From NCBI GenBank assembly GCA_021737445.1, contig JAIPDY010000203.1, forward strand, positions 1 through 6,063: 6,063 nucleotides of DNA, read 5' to 3'. Within the stretch, counting starts at the first letter, position 1. Each line of letters begins with the position of its first letter. Source of the DNA: Desulfotignum sp. GTDB taxonomy: Bacteria > Desulfobacterota > Desulfobacteria > Desulfobacterales > Desulfobacteraceae. Below the pieces are notes generated by a model that did no database searches, had not been told where the DNA came from, and saw only the letters and a list, made by a program, of their open reading frames with translations. The translations under genes and the position numbers were made by a program. Positions 1-6,063 of the stretch are shown here, in pieces.

Positions 1-1027
1 CCCCCATATCCCGAAGCCGCAACTGCCTTGCCACTTCCTCGGCTGCCTCCAGGTTGGTATGATAGGCGGTTTCCTCAATATTGCGGCGCTTGGTGGATTT
101 GCCCGAATTCACATCAATGGAGACCAGGGCTTCAGTCTGCTCAATGATCAGAAATCCGCCCGATTTCAAGGAGACCTCCCGCTTGAAAATTGAAGCGATC
201 TGCTCTTCAAGCTGATATTTGGTGAAAATGGGCTTTTCTCCTTTGAACAGCTTGACAATCTTTTTTTGTTTAGGCGCTATCATGGCCATAAAATCTTTAA
301 CTTCCCTGAACGTATCCGGGTTGTCGATAAGAATTTCAATGATATCGGTGGTAAAGTAATCTCTCAGGGACCTTACAGCCAGACTCTGTTCCTTGTAAAG
401 CAGGCAGGGCGCCTTGTTATCAATGGCCAGCTTGTCAATGTTTTTCCATACCCGCATCAGGTACTTGAGATCAGATGTGAACTGGGCTTTGGTGGCATTT
501 TTACCGGCGGTTCTCACAATCATGCCGAATCCTTCAGGAATATCCATGGTTTTGAGTATCCCTGCCAGCCGCTTTCTTTCTTCCTCTTCACTGATTTTCC
601 GGGATACGCCTTTGGTGGTACTGCCGGGCATAAGCACCGCCATCCGGCCGGGCAGAGAAATAAAGGTGGTGAGCATGGCGCCTTTCTGGCTGATGGGATC
701 CTTTACCACCTGGACAATGAGTTCCTGGCCTTTCTTGATCAGGTTAAACAACGCTTTGTCCCGGGTTTCCACCTCCTGGAAATAGTCCGGGTGGATCTCA
801 TTTTTTTGTAAAAATCCGTTTTTATCCGCCCCATAGTCCACAAACACCGCCTGAAGACTTTGCTCCACCCGTGTGACGATCCCTTTGTAGATATTTCCCT
901 GGGTCACCTCCTTGGCCCGGGTTTCAATGTGGAACTGGTCCAATTTGCTGTCTATGACTGCGGCAATTCTGCTGACATCTGGGTCCAGGGCATTGATCAG
1001 TATTTTTCTTGTCATATTTTCACTCAT
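1..1027 (-). CDS. rng: Ribonuclease G/E family endoribonuclease, 3' end cut by the window edge
   Basis: Single-strand-specific endoribonuclease of the RNase E/G family, which processes rRNA precursors and starts mRNA decay in the cytoplasm. The window holds 342 complete codons. An S1 RNA-binding domain lies at about residues 42-125 (GNIYKGIVTRVE, then AVFVDYG). The 5'-monophosphate sensor appears as IVRTAG with R172 and T173, matching E. coli RNase E R169/T170. The DNase I-like catalytic region includes SIDVNSG, where D305 (codon 113-115) and N307 match the metal-site D303 and N305. The family block NLEAAEEVARQLRLRD follows at 325-340. The second catalytic Asp, the zinc-link cysteines and any C-terminal scaffold are off the edge, so RNase G-type and E-type cannot be told apart; the symbol is provisional. 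An in-frame TAA six codons upstream limits the start to ATG 1027 or ATG 1015; neither has a strong ribosome binding site. It lies 51 bases after mltF, probably in the same transcript. Confidence 0.93.
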   Translation of the reverse strand, partial: MSENMTRKILINALDPDVSRIAAVIDSKLDQFHIETRAKEVTQGNIYKGIVTRVEQSLQAVFVDYGADKNGFLQKNEIHPDYFQEVETRDKALFNLIKKGQELIVQVVKDPISQKGAMLTTFISLPGRMAVLMPGSTTKGVSRKISEEEERKRLAGILKTMDIPEGFGMIVRTAGKNATKAQFTSDLKYLMRVWKNIDKLAIDNKAPCLLYKEQSLAVRSLRDYFTTDIIEILIDNPDTFREVKDFMAMIAPKQKKIVKLFKGEKPIFTKYQLEEQIASIFKREVSLKSGGFLIIEQTEALVSIDVNSGKSTKRRNIEETAYHTNLEAAEEVARQLRLRDMG

Positions 1028-1051
1028 CTTAAAAAATTTGGGTTAATCCTG

Positions 1052-1069
1052 ACCGGCAGTGATGCCGGT
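1052..1069 (-). other. Intergenic stem-loop between mltF and the RNase gene
   Basis: A perfect 7-bp inverted repeat (ACCGGCA / TGCCGGT) with a 4-base loop sits 9 bases after the mltF stop and 24 bases before the RNase start. On the transcribed strand the hairpin is followed by CAGGATTAACCCAAA and only then six Ts, so the T tract does not directly follow the stem as in a classical intrinsic terminator. It could be a weak or partial terminator, a 3'-end stabiliser for the upstream mRNA, or a processing site near the RNase leader. No function is shown by the sequence alone. Confidence 0.4.
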
Positions 1070-1078
1070 GTGGTTTCC

Positions 1079-2461
1079 TTAGGAAAAATTTATCTGTTTG
1101 AGGATATCATAATAGGTGAGAATCCGTTCCACATATTCCACAGGTTCCCAGCCTCTTGCATATCCGTGTTTGGTTTTTTGATAAACAGCAGGCTTTGCCA
1201 GAAGCGGCAGCGTTTCTTTCAAAGAATCCCAGATCAGCGGATTGAGATTTTTTTCCCTGGCAACGGCCATGGCATCTTTTACATGTCCATATCCCACATT
1301 ATAGCTGGCCAGGGCAAACAGCAGCCGTTGATACTCATCTTCAATCTGGTCAAACCGGTCATACATCCGGTTCAGGTATTTTATACCGGCTCTGATGCTC
1401 TGGCCCGGGCTCAGGCGGTCTTTGATGCCCATCTCCATGGCAGCTGCCTGGGTAACCTGCATAAGCCCATCCACATTGGTTACGCTTTTTGCTCTGGGAT
1501 CAAAGCGTGATTCCTGGTAAATGACCCCTGCCATCAATCGCCAGTCAAAACCATGATCTGCCGCCTCTTTTTTAATGATTTCCTGATATTTTGGCAGATA
1601 GGTTTTCACACGTTTATGAAAGGTTTTTAATTCTGATACGTCAAACGCTTTGGTGTGTTCATAGTATTTATCAACAATCTGTCTGAGAATTTTTTTTTCC
1701 CTGGCATACACAAAAAACCGGTTGATCTCCCTGAGCATTTCAGGGTCATTCTTGCGCACAGCCCAAGCCAGGGATTCTTTTTTCTGGATGGGGATGCCGA
1801 TTCTGATATCTGGAAAATACCGCTGGTTCAGCAGGGCAATATTGGAATCAGCAATGGTGAACTTGATTTCACGGTCATGGACCATGGCAATCAGATCTTC
1901 TGTGGGAACATTGTCATAGAGAACGTAATTGAGTGCAATGCCTGATGCCTTGATTTCTGCAAGCCGGTAATGGTAGGACGTGTTGCGCCGGACATGGATG
2001 GTTCTGAAAGCCAGATCATTAATGTTTCTGGGGCCGAATATCAATCTATGGTGAATGATCTGTTGCTGGACGTCCATGTAAGATAATGAAAAACTGGCCT
2101 TTTCCAGACGTTCATTGGTGATGGCAATGCCGGCGCCGATAAAGTCTCCTTTTCCCTGGTCCAGATAGGTAAACAGATTATTCCATCCCGTTGTAACGAT
2201 ATCCAGTTCCACATTCAGGTACCGGGCAAATGCCCGGGCCAGATCGTATTCGAATCCGGTGGGCTCTCCCTTATACAGATAAAATGTATTTAACGAACGG
2301 GTGGTGATCATTCGCATGACACCCGATTGTTTGATACGTTCCACTGTACTGGAAAATTTGCCTATCTGCCTGTGGTGGATCAGAAAGCTCAGATAAACAA
2401 AAAAACAGCACAGAATGAGCAGGTTCAAAAAGATAAAATGTTTTAAATAAAATTGTCTCAT
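1079..2461 (-). CDS. mltF: Membrane-bound lytic murein transglycosylase F
   Basis: 460-residue MltF-type lytic transglycosylase, which cleaves the MurNAc-GlcNAc bond of peptidoglycan to give 1,6-anhydro-MurNAc ends. One hydrophobic segment at about 9-28 should act as an uncleaved anchor or signal; Cys18-Cys19 do not sit in a good lipobox. A solute-binding (SBP_bac_3-like) domain spans about 46-270 (PTGFEYDLARAFARYL near 67-82, IADSNIALLNQ 203-213). The SLT domain follows at about 295-415 with catalytic Glu317 in YQESRFDP (codon 1511-1513), GLMQV at 332-336 and ASYNVGYGH at 385-393. The MltF-specific tail HGYARGWEPVEYVE is at 432-445. E. coli MltF is 518 residues, and this protein lacks its roughly 60-residue C-terminal extension. 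ATG 2461 abuts the parC TAA with no spacer and no clear Shine-Dalgarno sequence, suggesting translational coupling; a later Met49 would lose the anchor. The N-terminal domain is thought to be regulatory. Confidence 0.93.
   Translation of the reverse strand: MRQFYLKHFIFLNLLILCCFFVYLSFLIHHRQIGKFSSTVERIKQSGVMRMITTRSLNTFYLYKGEPTGFEYDLARAFARYLNVELDIVTTGWNNLFTYLDQGKGDFIGAGIAITNERLEKASFSLSYMDVQQQIIHHRLIFGPRNINDLAFRTIHVRRNTSYHYRLAEIKASGIALNYVLYDNVPTEDLIAMVHDREIKFTIADSNIALLNQRYFPDIRIGIPIQKKESLAWAVRKNDPEMLREINRFFVYAREKKILRQIVDKYYEHTKAFDVSELKTFHKRVKTYLPKYQEIIKKEAADHGFDWRLMAGVIYQESRFDPRAKSVTNVDGLMQVTQAAAMEMGIKDRLSPGQSIRAGIKYLNRMYDRFDQIEDEYQRLLFALASYNVGYGHVKDAMAVAREKNLNPLIWDSLKETLPLLAKPAVYQKTKHGYARGWEPVEYVERILTYYDILKQINFS
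1690..1698 (-). repeat. A9 homopolymer inside mltF
   Basis: Nine consecutive A residues on the coding strand span codons 256-259 of mltF (GAA AAA AAA ATT). They fall near the end of the solute-binding domain and before the SLT domain. This is the longest single-base run I noticed in the window; other genes here have A6-A7 runs in lysine-rich codons. By hand reading, gaining or losing one A brings a stop codon within about 10 or 24 codons, so slippage would leave a protein without the catalytic domain. It may simply be codon use. Confidence 0.6.
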
Positions 2462-4735
2462 TTACACGCTTTGAAATTCATCTGGGATCACCTCTAACTT
2501 GTCCACGTTTCGATACCCCCGGGGCAGGCGTTTGCCTCTGTGCCCGCGAATGCCGGTGTAATCGGCCTGATTGCCTTTCTTGAGCACAAAAGAATGTTTT
2601 TTGGAATGTATAACAAGATTAGAATGTAATGGCAATATTTTTAGGAACTTGAGCTTTTCCGGATCAGTGGAGATTCGTTCTTTTCTGGGGATTGTGATAA
2701 TTTTGTTGCCCTGGCCTTTTTTGAGTTGCGGCATTTCGCCCAGAGGAAAGATCAGCATTCGTCCCTTTGTGGTGACCGCTACGATGGTATCTGTTTCAAG
2801 GGCTGTCACAGGCTGGGGCGGCATAAGGGCACTCTGTTTTTTGAGGGTGACAACCGCTTTCCCGTTTTTGAAATTGGTGAGAAAATCAGAAAATTTTATG
2901 ACAAATCCATATCCGGTGTCAGATCCCACCAGAAAATACTCACCCTGGGTTTCAGACAACATAAAACTGACCCGTGCCGTGTTCTGCAAAGACAGATGCC
3001 CGGTCAATGGTTCACCATTGCTCCTGGCAGAGGGTAAAACATGGGTGTACAGGGTATAGCTGCGGCCGAAACTATCTAAAAAAACAATGGGTTTGTCACT
3101 TCGGGTCCGCAAATGGCACAGCAGTGAATCCCCGGATCTGAATTTGACTTTTTCCGGGTCGATATCATGGCCCTTGGCCGATCGGATCCATCCATTTTTA
3201 GATAAAATAATGGTCACCGGCTCCACCTCCATGACATCGGTTACTGAAAATGCTTCTGCTTCCTTGCGTTCCTGGATGGGTGACAGTCGTCTGTCACCAT
3301 ATTTTTTTGCATCATGTTTTATTTCATCAATAATATAGGCGTCAAACGCTGTCTGGTCATTTAAAAGGGTCTCCAGTTCTTTTTGCCTGTTTTCCAGCGC
3401 CTCTATCTCAGATAGAATTTTGATCTCCTCCAGTTTGGCCAGCTGCCGCAGCCGCATTTCCAAAATAGCTTTTGCCTGTTCCGAAGACAGGTCAAACTCC
3501 TTGATCAGATCCTGTTGCGGCTGATCAGCCTGGCGGATAATCTTTATGACCTGATCCATGTTTAAAAATGCGGTGCGGAATCCTTCCAGGATGTGCAGCC
3601 GGGTGGCCACCCGGTCCAGCTGGAATGACAGTTTTTTTCTGACAGTTTTGAATCGAAATTCCAGCCATTCCAGGAGCATGGTTTTCAGGTTTTTGACAGC
3701 GGGCCGGCCGTTGAGACCGATCATGTTCATATTAAATGAATAGGATTTTTCAAGATCTGTTGTGGCAAACAGATGGTTTGCCAATGCAGACAGATCCACC
3801 CGGCTGGACCGGGGAATCACCACCAGACGGGTGGGGTCTTCATGATCGGATTCATCCCGGATATCACTGACCATGGGCAGTTTTTTTGCCTCCATCTGGG
3901 CGGCAATCTGTTCATAAATTTTTTCAGCAGATGTATGATAGGGCAGGGCAAAATAAACAATGTCACCCTCTTCGATTCGGAACCTGGCCCGCATTTTTAT
4001 CCGGCCGTTTCCGGTTTCATAAATGGATCTGATATCCCGGGCCGGAGTGATGATTTCAGCAGCTGTGGGAAAATCAGGGCCTTTGATATGTTTGAGCAAT
4101 CCATTCAGGGGGATGTCTTTATGTTCAATGAGCATCACCAGGGCTTTGGCCACTTCCCGCAGATTGTGGGGCAGGATGCTTGTGGCCATGCCGACGGCAA
4201 TGCCTGTGGTACCGTTGAGCAGCAGGTTGGGCAGCCTGGCCGGCAACAGCCTGGGTTCATTCAGGGTGCCGTCAAAATTGGGGGCCCATTCCACCGTGCC
4301 CTGGTCCAGTTCATCCAGCATCAGGTCTGCATACCTGGAGAGTCTGGATTCTGTATACCGCATGGCGGCAAATGATTTGGGGTCATTGGGGTCCCCCCAG
4401 TTGCCCTGGCCTTCCACCAGGGGATACCGCAGAGAAAAGGGCTGGGCCATAAGCACCATGGCTTCATAGCAGGCTGTATCTCCGTGGGGATGAAATTTGC
4501 CCAGCACATCTCCCACGGTCCTTGCGGATTTTTTGAACTTGGCCGTGGAGGAGAGACCCAGCTGGCTCATGGCATAAACAATGCGCCGCTGAACCGGTTT
4601 AAGGCCGTCCCCAATATGGGGCAGGGCCCTGTCTAAAATAACATACATGGCGTAATTGAGATAGGCTTTCTGGGCAAAATCCTGAAAAGCGATCTGTTCA
4701 CAATCTTCCATACTGGATGGCAGCAGTTCTTTCAT
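2462..4735 (-). CDS. parC: DNA topoisomerase IV subunit A
   Basis: 757 residues (E. coli ParC is 752). This is the DNA-cleaving subunit of topoisomerase IV, which with ParE decatenates sister chromosomes. The breakage-reunion core spans about 17-490: AYLNYAMYVILDRALPHIGD near the start (24-43), the quinolone region HPHGDTACYEAM (82-93), and catalytic Tyr127 in AAMRYTES (codon 4355-4357, equal to E. coli Y120). The C-terminal beta-pinwheel runs about 500-745; its first blade has RSAKGHDID instead of a GyrA box, which with LPSARSNGEPLTG (568-580) identifies ParC over GyrA. E. coli Ser80 is Thr87 here; Glu84 is kept as Glu91. The frame is open upstream to an ATG at 4846, but the extra 37 residues overlap parE and match nothing in ParC, so I chose ATG 4735. 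It starts 1 base after the parE stop and its own stop abuts mltF, consistent with one operon and coupled translation. Confidence 0.97.
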   Translation of the reverse strand: MKELLPSSMEDCEQIAFQDFAQKAYLNYAMYVILDRALPHIGDGLKPVQRRIVYAMSQLGLSSTAKFKKSARTVGDVLGKFHPHGDTACYEAMVLMAQPFSLRYPLVEGQGNWGDPNDPKSFAAMRYTESRLSRYADLMLDELDQGTVEWAPNFDGTLNEPRLLPARLPNLLLNGTTGIAVGMATSILPHNLREVAKALVMLIEHKDIPLNGLLKHIKGPDFPTAAEIITPARDIRSIYETGNGRIKMRARFRIEEGDIVYFALPYHTSAEKIYEQIAAQMEAKKLPMVSDIRDESDHEDPTRLVVIPRSSRVDLSALANHLFATTDLEKSYSFNMNMIGLNGRPAVKNLKTMLLEWLEFRFKTVRKKLSFQLDRVATRLHILEGFRTAFLNMDQVIKIIRQADQPQQDLIKEFDLSSEQAKAILEMRLRQLAKLEEIKILSEIEALENRQKELETLLNDQTAFDAYIIDEIKHDAKKYGDRRLSPIQERKEAEAFSVTDVMEVEPVTIILSKNGWIRSAKGHDIDPEKVKFRSGDSLLCHLRTRSDKPIVFLDSFGRSYTLYTHVLPSARSNGEPLTGHLSLQNTARVSFMLSETQGEYFLVGSDTGYGFVIKFSDFLTNFKNGKAVVTLKKQSALMPPQPVTALETDTIVAVTTKGRMLIFPLGEMPQLKKGQGNKIITIPRKERISTDPEKLKFLKILPLHSNLVIHSKKHSFVLKKGNQADYTGIRGHRGKRLPRGYRNVDKLEVIPDEFQSV

Positions 4736-4736
4736 A

Positions 4737-6063
4737 TCATTCGATCTCTTTGATATCGCCTTGGGTTTCAATCCACACTTTTCTGTCCCTGGCCCGTTTT
4801 TTCCCCAGGAGCATGTCCATGATTTCGTGGACATCATCCAGGGCATCCATCTCCTTAACTGTCAATTGAACCAGGCGCCTGGAATCGGGTGCAATGGTGG
4901 TTTCCTTGAGCTGAACCGGGTTCATCTCGCCCAGGCCCTTGAACCGCTGGACATTGATTTTACCCGGTTTTTTCCTGCGGTTGATGCGTTTGACAATGCT
5001 TTGTTTTTCTTCATCATCCAGGGCATAAAACACCTCTTTTCCCACATCGATCCGGTACAGAGGCGGCATGGCCATAAACACATGTCCGGCCTGGACGATT
5101 TTTGGAAAATGCTTTAAAAACAAGGCGCATAAAAGGGTGGCAATGTGAAGGCCGTCAGAATCCGCATCTGCAAGAATACAGATTTTGCTGTACCGCAGCC
5201 GGGACAGGTCTCCCTCTCCGGGCAGCACCCCCAGTACCTGGACAATATCCCGGATCTCTTTGGATTCCATGATGGCAGAAGCCGGCATATCCCAGGTGTT
5301 CATGATTTTGCCCCGCAAAGGCATGATGGCCTGGAACCGACGGTCTCTGGCCTGTTTGGCAGACCCGCCGGCAGAATCTCCTTCCACAAAAAACAGCTCC
5401 CGCCGCTGCTGGTCATCACTGGTGCAGTCCGACAGTTTGGCCGGCAGAACCACCCCGTTGGCAGCCTGCTTCCGGGTCACTTTTTTGGATTTTCTCACCC
5501 TGGATCTGGCACGTTCCATGGCAAGCCCGGCCAGGGCTTCTCCCTGATCCACATGCTGGTTGAGCCACAGACTGAAAGCATCCCGCACCTGAAGATTCAC
5601 CAGGCCGGCACAGTGCCGTGAGGAGAGCCGTTCCTTGGTCTGACCGGAAAACTGGGCTTCAGACAGTTTGACAGACAGCACATACCCCACATTGTCCCAG
5701 ATATCTTCGGGAGCAAGGAACAGGCCTTTGGGCAGCAGGTTCCGGAACTTGCAAAATTCCCGCAGCGATTCCAGCAATCCAGATCTGAACCCGTTGACAT
5801 GGGTACCTCCCAGGCGGGTGGGAATAAGGTTGACATAACTTTCCTCCAGGGTATGGCCTGGTTCGGTCACCCAGTTAACCGCCCACACCGCCTGAAAATC
5901 CTCTGTCTGGCATTCGCCGGTAAACGGTTTTTCAAACAGGGTGTCATGGTCTTTGAGATTTTCATTCAGATATTGATCAAGACCGTGGTTGTAAAACCAG
6001 GTGTGTTTTTCTCCGGTGGCTGCATCCAGAAAACCGGTTTTCAACCCTTTGCAGAGCACAGCC
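4737..6063 (-). CDS. parE: DNA topoisomerase IV subunit B, 5' end cut by the window edge
   Basis: C-terminal part of ParE, the ATPase/TOPRIM subunit of topoisomerase IV. The open frame runs off the right edge, so a GTG at 6059 is an internal valine, not a start. By comparison with E. coli ParE (630 residues), about 190 N-terminal residues including the GHKL ATP pocket are outside. Visible parts, numbered from the codon at 6059: the transducer with TESYVNLIPT-like EESYVNLIPT (72-81), GGTHVNG and the QTK loop whose Lys142 contacts ATP; the TOPRIM domain with EGDSAGGSAKQARDR (226-240, acidic Glu226) and the metal-binding DADSDG (298-303, near 5151-5168); then PPLYRIDVGKEVFYAL and QRFKGLGEMNP (371-381), diagnostic of the type IIA B subunit. 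It is collinear with E. coli ParE to the last residues and lacks the long insertion of gammaproteobacterial GyrB. It is followed by parC after one base, so the two subunits are probably made in step. Confidence 0.96.
   Translation of the reverse strand, partial: AVLCKGLKTGFLDAATGEKHTWFYNHGLDQYLNENLKDHDTLFEKPFTGECQTEDFQAVWAVNWVTEPGHTLEESYVNLIPTRLGGTHVNGFRSGLLESLREFCKFRNLLPKGLFLAPEDIWDNVGYVLSVKLSEAQFSGQTKERLSSRHCAGLVNLQVRDAFSLWLNQHVDQGEALAGLAMERARSRVRKSKKVTRKQAANGVVLPAKLSDCTSDDQQRRELFFVEGDSAGGSAKQARDRRFQAIMPLRGKIMNTWDMPASAIMESKEIRDIVQVLGVLPGEGDLSRLRYSKICILADADSDGLHIATLLCALFLKHFPKIVQAGHVFMAMPPLYRIDVGKEVFYALDDEEKQSIVKRINRRKKPGKINVQRFKGLGEMNPVQLKETTIAPDSRRLVQLTVKEMDALDDVHEIMDMLLGKKRARDRKVWIETQGDIKEIE
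4744..4751 (-). promoter_or_regulatory. Probable ribosome binding site of parC
   Basis: AAAGAGAT on the coding strand lies inside the last parE codons, about 8 bases before ATG 4735. It is a partial Shine-Dalgarno match (GAG core) at normal spacing. It supports 4735 over the upstream ATG 4846 as the parC start, and reinitiation by ribosomes finishing parE probably helps. Confidence 0.4.

Noticed and set aside
266..811. Plus-strand open frame of 181 codons
   Set aside because: Antisense to the RNase G/E gene, whose S1 and catalytic motifs are clear on the minus strand.
1052..1069. Reading the mltF-RNase hairpin as a firm intrinsic terminator
   Set aside because: The T run is separated from the stem by 15 bases, so it is listed only as a stem-loop.
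860..1510. Plus-strand open frame of 216 codons
   Set aside because: Antisense to mltF and the RNase start, no recognisable domain; a shadow of well-supported minus-strand genes.
2222..2237. Inverted repeat CCGGGCA-AA-TGCCCGG
   Set aside because: Lies within mltF and is explained by codons for Arg-Ala-Phe-Ala-Arg; no T tract or regulatory context.
3773..4375. Plus-strand open frame of 200 codons
   Set aside because: Entirely antisense to the conserved ParC core; composition follows the opposite strand's codons.
4736..4846. Upstream ATG at 4846 giving ParC 37 extra N-terminal residues
   Set aside because: The extension lies wholly over the parE 3' end, looks like a shifted-frame reading of it, and has no counterpart in ParC; ATG 4735 gives a near-standard length.
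5145..5621. Plus-strand open frames of 158 and 120 codons opposite parE
   Set aside because: Antisense to the TOPRIM and transducer region of parE, overlapping each other in different frames, no family resemblance.
1..6063. CRISPR array, insertion sequence, tRNA/rRNA or novel defence system
   Set aside because: No spaced direct repeats, terminal inverted repeats, transposase or RNA gene signatures seen; nearly every base is in four recognised housekeeping genes.

Overview
The window carries four genes, all on the minus strand and packed end to end in the order parE (5' end off the right edge), parC, mltF, and an RNase E/G-family gene (3' end off the left edge). It looks like one transcription unit read right to left. 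The only sizeable non-coding stretch is 51 bases (1028-1078), so no gap over 300 bases needs explaining.

The base composition is moderate. The RNase reads most like my recollection of the Rne/Rng ribonucleases of sulfate-reducing Desulfobacterales (Desulfobacter/Desulfotignum-like, formerly Deltaproteobacteria). By contrast ParE, ParC and MltF can be followed almost collinearly against the E. coli proteins. A desulfobacterial host is my best guess, but it is made from memory of family sequences and not from a search.

Right to left: 6063-4737 holds the last 441 codons of ParE (end of the ATPase/transducer part, TOPRIM domain and C-terminal tail). One base later, ParC runs 4735-2462 (757 residues), complete with catalytic tyrosine and C-terminal beta-pinwheel. 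The two would form the A2B2 topoisomerase IV that unlinks sister chromosomes. MltF starts on the base after the ParC stop (2461-1079); it is a membrane-anchored lytic transglycosylase with a solute-binding-like domain ahead of a catalytic SLT domain. After 51 bases containing a small perfect hairpin comes the start of an endoribonuclease of the RNase G/E family (1027 to the left edge).

The unit groups chromosome unlinking, cell-wall cleavage and RNA processing, all linked to growth and division. Any functional coupling beyond co-transcription is inference. I found no mobile element, CRISPR array, tRNA, rRNA or anything resembling an undescribed system. The findings are modest: gene order and coupling, the E. 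coli-like character of the topoisomerase subunits, an A9 tract at the domain boundary of mltF, and a few residue-level variations.
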